Of a stretch of DNA of 38,306 nucleotides, positions 23,466 to 33,686 are shown one piece after another. The stretch covers positions 1 to 38,306 of the forward strand of contig JAEYEL010000128.1 in NCBI GenBank assembly GCA_023403475.1, in the 5' to 3' direction. The stretch is from Actinomycetes bacterium. GTDB lineage: Bacteria > Actinomycetota > Coriobacteriia > Coriobacteriales > Eggerthellaceae. The notes beneath the pieces are model-generated. The model did no database searches. It worked only from the letters and a program-made list of their open reading frames with translations, and had not been told where the DNA came from. The position numbers and the translations under genes are program-made. Each line of letters begins with the position of its first letter. The first letter of the stretch is position 1.

Positions 23466-25871
23466 TTACGCTTTCTCGACCTGGCCGACATTGCTATGCT
23501 GCGGGTTGCATTTGCCCAAGGGAGTGGGTTTCGCAATGGTCAGCGTGTTGATGCATCCGCCGTAGTCTACGCGGTCGCCCGACATGTCGGCATCGTGCCA
23601 TGAACCTTGCGGAATGAATACATGGCCGGGCATGGTGCGCGGGGTCACTTTCGCCACGATGCGAATCTCGCCGCGGTCATTGTAGACCTTCACGGTGTCG
23701 CCGTCGCTGATGCCGCGCTCTTGCGCATCCTTGGGGTTCATCCAAGCGAAATGAGGTGCTGCTTCCTGAACGATTTGGTTGTTCGCATAGGAAGAGTGTG
23801 TATGCGCCTTGCAATGGAACCCTTGAATGAGCAGCGGATATTGATCGCTCAAATCCCGATAACTCTCGAAGCCCGGATCGAAGAAAGGAATGGGTTCGAC
23901 TGTTCCCTCTTCAAGATCCCACGTGTCGCGGATGGTTGCAAGCGCTTCAGAATAAATCTCGATCTTGCCGGAAGGGGTCTTGAGCGGGTTCGTCTCGGGA
24001 TCCTCGATGAACTTCTGGTGGGCGATCAACTCGCCGACGCGCTCTTCTTTGTAGAAGCCCATTTCCAAGCCTTCTTCCCATGTGGGAATCTGGGGGTTCT
24101 TCGCGCGGAAGTCCTCGTAGAGCTTCTTCGTCCAGTCCTCGCGCGTCTTGCCTCTGTCGGTGAACTCGTCGTACACGCCCAGACGCTGCGCCAAGTCGGC
24201 GCACACCTCGTAGATGCCGCGACGCTCGAACTTCGGCTCGTAGACCGGCTGGCCGTAGATGATGGCCTTGAGGTTGTCGTTGTAGGGTGCGCCTACCAAG
24301 CTCAGTTGCTCTTGACTGGTCAGATCGGGGAGCAGGATATCGGCGTACTTGCAGGAGTCTGTCATGAACACATCGCAGCAGACGATGAACTCGCACTTGG
24401 TCTCGTCGATCAAAATCTCGTGGGTGCTGTTGATGTCGGAGTGCTGGTTGGTCAAGGCGTTGCCAGCGTAGTTGAACATGAACTTGATGCCGTTTTGCAG
24501 CTTCTCGGCCTTTTGGATGCCGGAATTCAGGTTGGTCATCTCTTCGGGCTTGTCAATGGCCTTGTACCACATGAAAAACGGAATCTGCGTTTTCACGCTG
24601 TTCGTGCCCGACGGGAATCCGGCCATGCCAAAGCCGATTTTGTTCTCTCTGCGGCCGTCGTTCATGCCGGGCTTGCCGATTTGCCCGAGCAGCTGGGGAA
24701 GCACCATAATGGCTCTGCCTGTGGCTTCGCCGTTGGAATGGCGCTGCGAGCCGTAGCCTTGCGTGATGAACACCGGATTCGCTTCATGCATTTCGCGTGC
24801 CAAATCGATGATGCGGTGCTCGGGAACCTGTGTGATCTTTGCGGCCCAAGCTGGGGTCTTCGCCACTTTGTCGTAGCCGGTACCCATGATGTAGTCTTTG
24901 TACGAGGCGTTCTTCCCCTTTGCAGAATCAGGAAGCGTTTCCTCGTCGTAGCCGATGCAGTATTTGTGCAGGAATTCCTCGTCGGCCCATCCGTTGTTGA
25001 TGATTTCGTAGGAAAGGGCTGCGCACAGGGCGGCATCGGTGCCGGTGCGAATGGGAATCCATTCGGTGTTCGGGCCGCATGCCGTGTCGTTCATGCGCGG
25101 GTCTATGTTGATGATGCGCAGGTTGTGCGTCTCGCGTGCGTACACGAGCGAATTGCCCTGACCGGTGCCACCCATGCGCGTTTCAACGGGGCTGCTGCCG
25201 AACATGACGACCAGCTCGTTGTCTTGCAGCGTGTGGAAGTTGCTTCCGTATCCGCCCGCTTCGCCGTAGGTGTAGTAGGAAGACCTCATCAGCTGTCCGT
25301 TGCTGTATGTTCCGTAGTATGTCAGGTAGCCGCCGGTCAGGTTCAGCAGACGCCCAACCGGACTCGAACCCCACACGCCCATCGTCACGCCGGACGCATA
25401 CTGCAGATACATCGATTCGTCGCCGTACGTTTTGCGGATGCGCTTCATTTCGCTGGCGATGGTGTCGAGGGCTTCTTCCCAGGTGATACGCTCGAATTTG
25501 CCTTCGCCGCGTTTTCCCGTGCGCTTCATCGGGTAGTTCAGGCGCTCGGCGCTTTGCAGCCAGCGGCGCGCGGAGCGACCGCGCAGGCAGGCGCGCATCT
25601 GGGGGTCTTTGAAATCGCCCGATCCGGTGTTCTCGGACTCGATGTAGGTTATCTCGCCATCTTTGACGTGGCACTTCCATACGCAGCAGCAGCCGCAGTT
25701 CACAGCGCAATGGGTCCAGACTATCTTCTCCTCGGCTTCCGCATGCGCGTTAGGCACGGCAGATCCGAACAGAGAGCTTGTCACAGCAGTGCCGCCGACG
25801 GCTGCCAGTGCTCCGAGGGCACCTGTTGCCTTCACGAAAGTGCGTCGGGTGACGTTCAGATTCTCTGACAT
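23466..25871 (-). CDS. dmsA: DMSO reductase-type catalytic subunit DmsA, Tat-exported
   Basis: 801 residues with a twin-arginine signal (TRRTFVKATGALGALAAVGG, likely cleaved after AHA near residue 44). Cluster motif C55-x3-C59-x3-C63-x31-C95, then ACLRGRSARRW, LNYPMKR, and RGEGKFERITWEEALD, closely matching the E. coli DmsA pattern. YYGTYSNGQ places a serine (S190) at the position of the DmsA Mo ligand, so a DMSO/TMAO/N-oxide or S-oxide reductase is likely. It heads a minus-strand operon with dmsB, dmsC, a chaperone and a second anchor, and is divergent from the LuxR gene at 26246, which probably controls it. Confidence 0.92.
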   Translation of the reverse strand: MSENLNVTRRTFVKATGALGALAAVGGTAVTSSLFGSAVPNAHAEAEEKIVWTHCAVNCGCCCVWKCHVKDGEITYIESENTGSGDFKDPQMRACLRGRSARRWLQSAERLNYPMKRTGKRGEGKFERITWEEALDTIASEMKRIRKTYGDESMYLQYASGVTMGVWGSSPVGRLLNLTGGYLTYYGTYSNGQLMRSSYYTYGEAGGYGSNFHTLQDNELVVMFGSSPVETRMGGTGQGNSLVYARETHNLRIINIDPRMNDTACGPNTEWIPIRTGTDAALCAALSYEIINNGWADEEFLHKYCIGYDEETLPDSAKGKNASYKDYIMGTGYDKVAKTPAWAAKITQVPEHRIIDLAREMHEANPVFITQGYGSQRHSNGEATGRAIMVLPQLLGQIGKPGMNDGRRENKIGFGMAGFPSGTNSVKTQIPFFMWYKAIDKPEEMTNLNSGIQKAEKLQNGIKFMFNYAGNALTNQHSDINSTHEILIDETKCEFIVCCDVFMTDSCKYADILLPDLTSQEQLSLVGAPYNDNLKAIIYGQPVYEPKFERRGIYEVCADLAQRLGVYDEFTDRGKTREDWTKKLYEDFRAKNPQIPTWEEGLEMGFYKEERVGELIAHQKFIEDPETNPLKTPSGKIEIYSEALATIRDTWDLEEGTVEPIPFFDPGFESYRDLSDQYPLLIQGFHCKAHTHSSYANNQIVQEAAPHFAWMNPKDAQERGISDGDTVKVYNDRGEIRIVAKVTPRTMPGHVFIPQGSWHDADMSGDRVDYGGCINTLTIAKPTPLGKCNPQHSNVGQVEKA

Positions 25872-26245
25872 GTCACTCCCCTTTCTTGGTCGACTCTTCT
25901 CCTCTTGCCTTTCGTGCGCAGAAGGTTCGAAGCGGCGTGCGGGAGGGTTCGCACGCGCTTGTCATCGCTTGCGGGCTACCGGTCCCATATGCAGCCCGCA
26001 TGGTGCCTCTTGCTATGGGATTCTCGCCAAGAGGCATCCTGCGCGGTGCGCACTGTAGCATGCGGGTAGTCTTTCCGTGTCACATGAAACGTGTGAATCA
26101 GTATTTTCCCAGCTCAAAGCGATGTTTATGACAAATATGTGACACTGTGGAAATCTCATCTTAGATACTGCGCGCGTCTTGCTATACTCTTTCGGCGGTT
26201 CTTCGGGTTTTGCTGGGGTCTTTTCAACCCGGGAAAGCTTGTAAC
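25872..26245. promoter_or_regulatory. Divergent control region between dmsA and luxR
   Basis: A 374-bp gap. A 9-bp perfect inverted repeat, GTGTCACAT (26077-26085) and ATGTGACAC (26137-26145), has a 51-bp gap; each arm sits next to another partial copy (GTGTG at 26091, GTGG at 26147). TATACT at 26183-26188 is a candidate -10 for the regulator gene. The inverted arms are candidate binding sites for the LuxR protein. The motif differs from the TAAACC dyad used by operons A and B, as expected for a different regulator. Confidence 0.5.
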
Positions 26246-27943
26246 ATGCTTGGGATGGGAGAAATGGTGAGCTGGAAATCGGTGGCGTATCTTCTGAAAC
26301 CGAATACGGCTTCGATGGGATATGCTCTGTTTCTTGCCATCAACGCTGCAGGTGTGTGGGGCGGCGTGTTTCCGTTTTTGCCCATGGATTTTCAGACGCC
26401 CGAAATCATCTTCTGGTTCTTCCTGGCGCAGTCGCTCGTGTTTTCGCTGTGCTACTTTGCGAGCGCGGTCGGCGTATACTATTTTCCAGGGCCCACACGC
26501 CGCTTCCTTGTGATGTTTGCGAGCGTTCCCTATTTTCTGGGATGGTGCTGCCTGATATTTGCCATGTATGCGAGCCGGTGGGCGTTGCCGCTCTTCATTG
26601 CCGGCGGCGCGCTTTTGGGGTTGGGCTCGGCGGGCTTCTACATGCTGTGGCAGCGTCTGTTCGCGAGTGCGGAAACCGATGCGGGCAATCTCGATCTCAT
26701 TCGGGGCACTATCTATGGAGCCGTGCTCTATTTCGGATTGTACGCTATTCCCCGGGCTGTTACCTCGTTTCTCATTCCCATCGTGTTTTTGCCGTTGTTC
26801 GCGCTTGCCATCGTGTTGAAAAGTCGCGAGATTCGCCTTGACCAGCCCATGTTCGAGGACGTTCCTCACGAGAATCCTTATGTGTACCATGCGGCGCTGA
26901 AAGACTATTGGCGAAGCGCCTTCTGCGTGGGCGTGATCGGTTTTTGCGCGGGCATCATGCGCTCGCTTGCCATAGAACAGCCCCAAGTGGGGTCTCTTGT
27001 GAATTTGCTTTCCATGGCGGCGTCGTTCGTGGCGGCCGTTCTCGTGCTCGTTTTCTGGAAGACGCGCGGTTTGCAATTCAACGTGGTGAGCATTTATCGC
27101 ATAGTGTTCCCGTTCGCCATGACGTCGTTTCTGCTTCTGCCGCTTCTGCCGCTCGAGTACGCGCGCTGGCAGGCTGCGGTTCTGTACGCCGCGTACAGCG
27201 TGGGCATTACGCTCATGATGATTCAATGCGCCCAAGCGTCAAGAGATAGGGGAATCAATCCGGTATTCATTTACGGATTCTTTGGCGGGGTTGTGTATAC
27301 CATGCATGAAGTGGGATTTCTTGCCGGAGCGCTTTCCTGGCAGTTGAGTGTTATCGGCATAGCCCCGGTGGTGATAGCATCTCTTGTATCGTTGTATCTT
27401 CTGGGGGTTATGCTCTTCGTGGGGCAGGGAGGATTCGGAACAACCCCGCAGCCAGCAGAGAACGTCGAGCTTGTCATGTTGGGCGATGCTTCGTTGCCCG
27501 AGGGTGTTAGCGCACGGCGCGCCGCAAGCTTAAAGCACGTCCTATCAGACGATGAACTGCCAGATGATCAGGTTCTTTTCGGGAAAACGCCTTCGATGGA
27601 TAAGTCTGCTGCCGAAGGGGACGACAAGCGAGAAGACGGCCATGATCGCTTCGTTTCGCAAGCCACGCTTTTGCAGGGGCAAGACGAAGCGCCGCTTATC
27701 ACCGACCGTTTGTCCAAGCAGGCCCAAGCGCTGCGTCTTCGCTACCGTTTGAGCGCGCGCGAAACCGAAGTCATGGAATACGTTGCGCGCGGCTATACGG
27801 TAGCGAGTATCGCGCAGGAACTGATCGTTTCGGAAAACACCATCAGAACCCACACCAAGCGCATTTACGCCAAACTCGACATCCACAAGAAGCGCGACCT
27901 GATAGAAATGCTCGAAACGGTGGACTTGCCGGCGCAGAAATAG
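26246..27943 (+). CDS. Second membrane-embedded LuxR-type regulator
   Basis: 565 residues from ATG 26246; ATG 26255, ATG 26264 and GTG 26267 are nearby alternatives. Some twelve hydrophobic helices up to about residue 410 (for example YALFLAINAAGVWGGVFPFL and GFFGGVVYTMHEVGFLAGAL), then a polar linker of about 90 residues. The LuxR/GerE helix-turn-helix is at about 498-555 (LSARETEVMEYVARGYTVAS, then VSENTIRTHTKRIYAKLDIH). No phosphoacceptor domain, so signal input must come through the membrane part. Divergent from dmsA, so it is probably its activator. Shares architecture but little sequence with the 5177-6619 regulator. Confidence 0.9.
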   Translation: MLGMGEMVSWKSVAYLLKPNTASMGYALFLAINAAGVWGGVFPFLPMDFQTPEIIFWFFLAQSLVFSLCYFASAVGVYYFPGPTRRFLVMFASVPYFLGWCCLIFAMYASRWALPLFIAGGALLGLGSAGFYMLWQRLFASAETDAGNLDLIRGTIYGAVLYFGLYAIPRAVTSFLIPIVFLPLFALAIVLKSREIRLDQPMFEDVPHENPYVYHAALKDYWRSAFCVGVIGFCAGIMRSLAIEQPQVGSLVNLLSMAASFVAAVLVLVFWKTRGLQFNVVSIYRIVFPFAMTSFLLLPLLPLEYARWQAAVLYAAYSVGITLMMIQCAQASRDRGINPVFIYGFFGGVVYTMHEVGFLAGALSWQLSVIGIAPVVIASLVSLYLLGVMLFVGQGGFGTTPQPAENVELVMLGDASLPEGVSARRAASLKHVLSDDELPDDQVLFGKTPSMDKSAAEGDDKREDGHDRFVSQATLLQGQDEAPLITDRLSKQAQALRLRYRLSARETEVMEYVARGYTVASIAQELIVSENTIRTHTKRIYAKLDIHKKRDLIEMLETVDLPAQK

Positions 27944-27970
27944 GCGAATCGGTAGTGTCGTTGGGATAGG

Positions 27971-28030
27971 CTCACGCTGCTGTATCTGGGCATCAAAGAC
28001 ATCTACCTTGGCTCGCCGCTTTCCGCATTG
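27971..28030 (+). pseudogene. Duplicated 3' fragment of hcp
   Basis: 52 of 60 bases match 19881-19940 inside hcp without gaps, encoding LTLLYLGIKDIYLG in the same register. Further along, 28092-28113 matches 21 of 22 bases at 20170-20191, which lies downstream of hcp. The fragment is therefore what remains of a second hcp end and its flank, with the middle lost or scrambled. There is no start codon or ribosome site. Confidence 0.8.
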
Positions 28031-28091
28031 CTGTATGCGGCGGGGTTCTTGTGCTCGTTGGTTGCCGCTGCGATGCAGGCGTTGGGGCTTC

Positions 28092-28113
28092 CGTCTGTTC
28101 TCATATCGTCGAG
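28092..28113 (+). repeat. 22-bp repeat shared with the hcp 3' flank
   Basis: CGTCTGTTCTCATATCGTCG plus AG; the copy at 20170-20191 differs at one base. Supports common origin of the two hcp-flanking segments. Confidence 0.7.
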
Positions 28114-28220
28114 TTGGCCTGATTAAGCCGCTTCTGCGCTAAAATGTCTTCCGAACAAAAGCGAAGGCTGCAAAAAAGCCCTCGCGGAAACGGAAAAATC
28201 GGCGAAGACGAGGAAAACCC

Positions 28221-29546
28221 ATGGCTATTCAGGCACCCGAAGGAACACGTGACATGCTGCCCGACGAGGCGGCTTTCTGGGCGCAGTTCAAACGCACGGC
28301 GGCAGAGGTGTTCGGTCGTTTCGGCTATGCGCTCATCGAGACGCCCCTGTTCGAGCAGACCGAGCTTTTCGTGCGCGGCATCGGTGAGGCCACCGACGTG
28401 GTGTCGAAGGAAATGTTCACGGCGCTTTCGGGCGAGAATTTGAAGAAGCTGCTTGCCGGCGGCACGGTGAAGAGCAAAAGCCGCCTGTCGCTGCGTCCCG
28501 AGGGAACGGCCGGCGTGGTGCGTGCGGTGGTGCAGCACGATATGGTGCCGCAGGGGGCAGCGCCGGTGAAGCTCATGTACGCAGGCCCTATGTTCCGCGC
28601 GGAGCGTCCGCAGAAGGGGCGCCTTCGCCAGTTCAACCAAGTGGGCATCGAATGTTTGGGCGCGGAAGAGCCTACGGTTGACGCCGAGGCCATCATCATG
28701 CTCATGCAATTCTATGAAGCGGTAGGCATTCCGCGCAAGTCCATGCGCCTGCTGCTGAACTCCATGGGGTGCGACAAGTGCCGGCCTGCGTATCGCGACC
28801 TGGTTCTTGCCTATTTGCGCGAGCACGACGACGAACTCTGCGAGACGTGCCGCACGCGCGCCGAGCTGAATCCGCTGCGCGCCTTCGACTGCAAAAACCC
28901 CGATTGCGTGCACGTTATGGAAGATGCGCCGAAGATAACCGACCACTTGTGCGACGATTGCCGGAAACATTACGAGACCGTGAGGGCGCTGCTTTGCAGC
29001 GCTGGCGTGGCGTATGCGGAAGATCCTGCTCTTGTACGCGGCCTCGACTACTATACACGCACGGTGTTCGAAGTGCAGGTGGTAGACGGTTTGGGAAGCC
29101 AGAATGCTATCGGCGGCGGTGGTCGCTACGATAAGCTGGCCGAAGAAGTGGGAGGGCGTCCCACGCCAGGCTTGGGTTTCGCTTTGGGTTACGAGCGCTG
29201 CCTGCTGGCGCTTGAGGCCGCAGGTGTGGAATTGCCCGAGGCAAGGAAGTGCGACGTGTTCGCGGCATGCGTCGCGCCCGAGCAGCGCGCATCGGCCTTC
29301 TCGCTTTTGCAGGCATGCCGGCACGCCGGCCTTTCCGCCGACATGGACCACCAAGGGCGCAGCTTGAAAAGCCAGTTCAAGCTCGCTGACAAGCTGGGTG
29401 CGCGCTACGTGGCGGTTCTTGGTCCTAACGAACTCGCTGCCGGCAAAACAACCCTTCGCAACATGGAAACCCACGAGGAGCAGCTGGTGTCGTTGGAAGA
29501 CGTGCCGGAGCATGTTCTTTGCAACAGTGAGAGCCGTAAGCGTTGA
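28221..29546 (+). CDS. hisS: Histidyl-tRNA synthetase
   Basis: 441 residues, class II synthetase that charges tRNA-His. Visible signatures: motif 1 region (QAPEGTRDMLPDEA), LRPEGTAGVVRA, motif 2 FRAERPQKGRLRQFNQ, the histidine-specific LVRGLDYYTRTVFE and GGGGRYDKL, motif 3 GLGFALGYERCLLAL, and a C-terminal anticodon-binding domain. The insertion domain carries Cys pairs (CDKC, CETC, CKNPDC, CDDC) that look like a zinc site; this is common in some hisS lineages. GAGGAA precedes the ATG. Followed by PIN modules and aspS, a common hisS-aspS neighbourhood that has been interrupted here. Confidence 0.97.
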   Translation: MAIQAPEGTRDMLPDEAAFWAQFKRTAAEVFGRFGYALIETPLFEQTELFVRGIGEATDVVSKEMFTALSGENLKKLLAGGTVKSKSRLSLRPEGTAGVVRAVVQHDMVPQGAAPVKLMYAGPMFRAERPQKGRLRQFNQVGIECLGAEEPTVDAEAIIMLMQFYEAVGIPRKSMRLLLNSMGCDKCRPAYRDLVLAYLREHDDELCETCRTRAELNPLRAFDCKNPDCVHVMEDAPKITDHLCDDCRKHYETVRALLCSAGVAYAEDPALVRGLDYYTRTVFEVQVVDGLGSQNAIGGGGRYDKLAEEVGGRPTPGLGFALGYERCLLALEAAGVELPEARKCDVFAACVAPEQRASAFSLLQACRHAGLSADMDHQGRSLKSQFKLADKLGARYVAVLGPNELAAGKTTLRNMETHEEQLVSLEDVPEHVLCNSESRKR

Positions 29547-29598
29547 GGGCGCGGCTCTCGAATGCTTCTCGAATATCCTCTGCAGGCACCTTCAGCTG

Positions 29599-29683
29599 CA
29601 TGCAAATAGCATTTATTCAGTAATCTAGTATTGATTTCATTCTTGATATACATGTAAAAAAACGTTATAATACATGCAAATAG
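29599..29683 (+). promoter_or_regulatory. Promoter and repeats of the first PIN module
   Basis: Near-consensus promoter TTGATA (29643-29648), 17 bp, TATAAT (29666-29671). CATGCAAATAG occurs twice as a direct repeat (29599-29609 and 29673-29683), and TACATGTA is a palindrome at 29649-29656 in the spacer. Spaced copies around the promoter suit autoregulation by an antitoxin. The segment is much more AT-rich than its surroundings. Confidence 0.75.
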
Positions 29684-29707
29684 ATCAGTAAGAGAAGGGG
29701 AGAGGAT

Positions 29708-30082
29708 ATGCCTGTCCTACAGGAGAAAACGTACTTTGAGATGCCGCATGAGAAAGCGAAGAGTCTCGCCTTTAAGGGTTACGACTCTGCGGGAACTGCA
29801 TTTCCTTTCGAGCGTTCGGTGCCAGTTGGCGATTGCGTTTTGCAACGGTCTTCGGATCCGATTGCTCACATAGTAGATTTCGATTCTGCTGCCGAACGCG
29901 CTGCTCGTATTAAAAAGAGAAAAGAACTTTTTGAGAGCATCGAGGAAAATAAATGGAGGTATCCGGCAGATATGCCAAGTGCAGTCGAAATTCTTCGCGA
30001 AGTGCGGATAGAGCGTGATCGCCAGATAAGCGATATCCTTGGTTTGCCTTATGACGAAAGTCTTCGAGATGATTGTCTTTGA
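29708..30082 (+). CDS. Putative antitoxin of PIN module 1 (family not recognised)
   Basis: 124 residues, ATG after AGGGGAGAGG. The first half (PVLQEKTYFEMPHEKAKSLA) resembles no DNA-binding fold I can name. The second half is helical and charged (RAARIKKRKELFESIEENKW, then PSAVEILREVRIERDRQI), like antitoxin tails that wrap around the toxin. Its end overlaps the PIN gene by 14 bp, a typical antitoxin-toxin arrangement. Context is the main support. It is unrelated to the antitoxin of module 2. Confidence 0.65.
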   Translation: MPVLQEKTYFEMPHEKAKSLAFKGYDSAGTAFPFERSVPVGDCVLQRSSDPIAHIVDFDSAAERAARIKKRKELFESIEENKWRYPADMPSAVEILREVRIERDRQISDILGLPYDESLRDDCL

Positions 30083-30485
30083 TTGTAATGCTGCAGTCGA
30101 AATGGCTCGCGGAACGGAATATGGTAATGCGCTTGCTTGCTTGATCGGCGACGATGAGAAGTCGATAGCACCTTGTTTCTTCACTTATGAACTGGCAAAC
30201 GTGATGGGGAAGTATTTGCGGGGCGGGCGTGTTGGACGCTCTGATTCCCTTAGGCTTGGAAGAGCTGCTAGTGGGCTTGTAGATGAATTTCAGGAGGAGG
30301 ATGGATGGGAGGAGGTTATGCTTGAATCGGTTAAGCTAGACCATTCCGCCTACGATTTGTTCTACTATCTTCTTGCGCAGCGAAACGGGGCGACCTTGTT
30401 TACCCTTGGCAAGAAGCTGCAGAACTTGTGCCTGAGCAATGGCGTTGACTGCGTCTATCTGGATAGGGATTTCGGACGACGCTAG
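30069..30485 (+). CDS. PIN-domain toxin (VapC-like), module 1
   Basis: 138 residues from ATG 30069 (MIVFDCNAAVEMA); longer starts would add a segment overlapping the antitoxin. The PIN core is present: an N-terminal Asp (D5) in the DCNAAVE strand, a Glu in the YELANVMGKYL helix, and Asp at LDHSAYDLFYYLLAQ. It ends LFTLGKKLQNLCLSNGVDCV. VapC proteins are Mg-dependent RNases that cut tRNA or rRNA when free of antitoxin. The C-terminus closely resembles the module 2 toxin, so the two toxins are paralogues. Confidence 0.85.
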   Translation: MIVFDCNAAVEMARGTEYGNALACLIGDDEKSIAPCFFTYELANVMGKYLRGGRVGRSDSLRLGRAASGLVDEFQEEDGWEEVMLESVKLDHSAYDLFYYLLAQRNGATLFTLGKKLQNLCLSNGVDCVYLDRDFGRR

Positions 30486-30524
30486 TTTTATTGGCCGGGA
30501 TGGCCGAAGAAGAAGGAGGTTGGT

Positions 30525-30941
30525 GTGCCGGCTTTGCAGGTGAGGGAGTTCCCTGACGATTTGTATGAGCGATTGAAGGCGTGTGCAGCGCTTGAGCATC
30601 GCAGCATTGCCCAACAGGTGGTAGCGCTTGTCGAAGAGGGGCTGAACGCACGTAGCGAGTCCCATTATTGGGATGGGAACAAGCTCCATCGCCTCGGTCG
30701 TGCATCACAGGTCATCGATTTCGAGACGGAAAGCGCCTGCAAGTCTCGCATCGGAAGGCGCGAGGCTCTGCTTGCGGAGATGGGAGTGCTGCCAAAACTT
30801 GGCGATGCGGGCGACTGCCCGAGTGCGGCGGAGTTGGTCAAGCGGTCTCGCGGCAAACGAGGCCGCCACGTTCTCGAGAGCTGCGGCCTTGCCGGTAACG
30901 AAAGCGACAAGGAGAGCAAAAAGAGAGCGGAGGTGGAATGA
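30525..30941 (+). CDS. FitA/VapB-like ribbon-helix-helix antitoxin, module 2
   Basis: 138 residues, GTG five bases after AAGGAGG. The first 45 residues are a FitA-type RHH domain (LQVREFPDDLYERLKACAAL, then HRSIAQQVVALVEEGL). The rest is a long charged region (RREALLAEMGVLPKLG and SAAELVKRSRGKRGRHV) for toxin binding. It is longer than the usual FitA-like protein of 70-90 residues. Overlaps the next gene by four bases (ATGA). Confidence 0.85.
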   Translation: MPALQVREFPDDLYERLKACAALEHRSIAQQVVALVEEGLNARSESHYWDGNKLHRLGRASQVIDFETESACKSRIGRREALLAEMGVLPKLGDAGDCPSAAELVKRSRGKRGRHVLESCGLAGNESDKESKKRAEVE

Positions 30942-31351
30942 TGATCGTACTCGATGCCAGCGCTGCCGTCGGCATGGTGAGCCGAACTCCGGAGGGTCTT
31001 GCTTTGGCGCAGCTGCTTTTGAGTGGGGAAAAGGTTATCAGCCACGATCTGCTTTCTGTGGAGGTGTGCGAAGCTTTCAGGGAATACCAGCGCATGGGGG
31101 AAACGACTCGTGCCGACGCGCTCGAGTACGTTGCGAAGGCAATGAGCTTGGTGGACGAGCTCACCGATGTGCAGGCGCTCATGCGCGAGGCGCTGGTCGA
31201 AGCCATACGGCTCGACCGTTCCGTTTCCGACATGCTGTACTTCGTCTTGGCCCGTCGGGAAGGGGCGACGCTTTTCACGCTCGACAAAGAGCTTCAGAGT
31301 GTTTGCCTCAGCAACGGCGTCAATTGCGTGTACTTGGATACGGAATTCTGA
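30938..31351 (+). CDS. PIN-domain toxin (VapC-like), module 2
   Basis: 137 residues. The start overlaps the antitoxin stop. PIN features: IVLDASAAVGMV with the first acidic residue, a Glu in LSVEVCEAFREYQ, and Asp at RLDRSVSDMLYFVLARREGA. The C-terminus (LFTLDKELQSVCLSNGVNCV) is nearly that of the module 1 toxin. Expected to be an RNase neutralised by the 30525 product. Followed by about 280 bp to aspS with no clear terminator. Confidence 0.9.
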   Translation: MMIVLDASAAVGMVSRTPEGLALAQLLLSGEKVISHDLLSVEVCEAFREYQRMGETTRADALEYVAKAMSLVDELTDVQALMREALVEAIRLDRSVSDMLYFVLARREGATLFTLDKELQSVCLSNGVNCVYLDTEF

Positions 31352-31629
31352 CGTTGCGCGCGAACGTGCTGCGTACAAATCGCTCAGCCTTTGCCCCTGC
31401 TTCTGCCGGTCGTCTGGCCGCTTTCCGTTACTTTTGCATGAAATGAACGGCTGTGGGGGCGGGTTGGTGCAACAAGCGGGTACAATAGTCCAGTTTGAGC
31501 AACGACCTGTGCCTGAAGGCGTTCAACGTGCGGGCAAGCGGGCATAAGGAAGCCCTCGCGTTAGCGATTGTGCCGAGGCGGCAGGCGAGCATACCACATT
31601 GCAAGAAGCAAGAAGCAAGGATAAGCGTC

Positions 31630-33417
<1,788 letters not shown>

Positions 33418-33445
33418 GGGTACCGCGAACGATCAGCGATTTCTC

Positions 33446-33505
33446 GGGGTGCCAAAAGGCATGTCCTTTTGGCACCCCTTTTGGCACCTTCTTTGGGAGG
33501 TGCCA
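33446..33505 (+). terminator. Tandem terminator hairpins after aspS
   Basis: First hairpin: 14-bp stem GGGGTGCCAAAAGG (33446-33459) / CCTTTTGGCACCCC (33465-33478), followed by TTTT. Second: TGGCACCT (33482-33489) / AGGTGCCA (33498-33505). The first is a good intrinsic terminator. The second reuses the same TGGCACC core, as if duplicated. Confidence 0.85.
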
Positions 33506-33564
33506 GCTGCAGCAAGGGCGCATTCGCCCTGTCATTCCAGAAAATCGAATAAACCGCAAAGTTC

Positions 33565-33593
33565 TTGCGCGGCGTGTTCCTCCTTTCAATAAT
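33565..33593 (+). promoter_or_regulatory. Promoter of the Tat-lipoprotein molybdoenzyme operon
   Basis: TTGCGC (33565-33570), 17 bp, AATAAT (33588-33593), about 90 bp before the start codon. No copy of the TAAACC dyad is present, so this operon is outside the A/B regulon. Confidence 0.5.
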
Positions 33594-33686
33594 AAGAGCG
33601 GGCGAGGGAACTTGGGAGAAGCGTAAGGGAGTCTCTCCCGTTGGGGGTTCGCTCGCTTTCCAGGCGAGACGAAGAGGAGGAAAGAT

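Noticed and set aside
23607..25868. 753-codon plus-strand frame opposite dmsA
   Set aside because: Antisense shadow; the DmsA frame has the Tat signal, cluster motif and conserved domains.
31352..31629. Possible T-box or other riboswitch before aspS
   Set aside because: No T-box core sequence or terminator/antiterminator pair was found in the leader.
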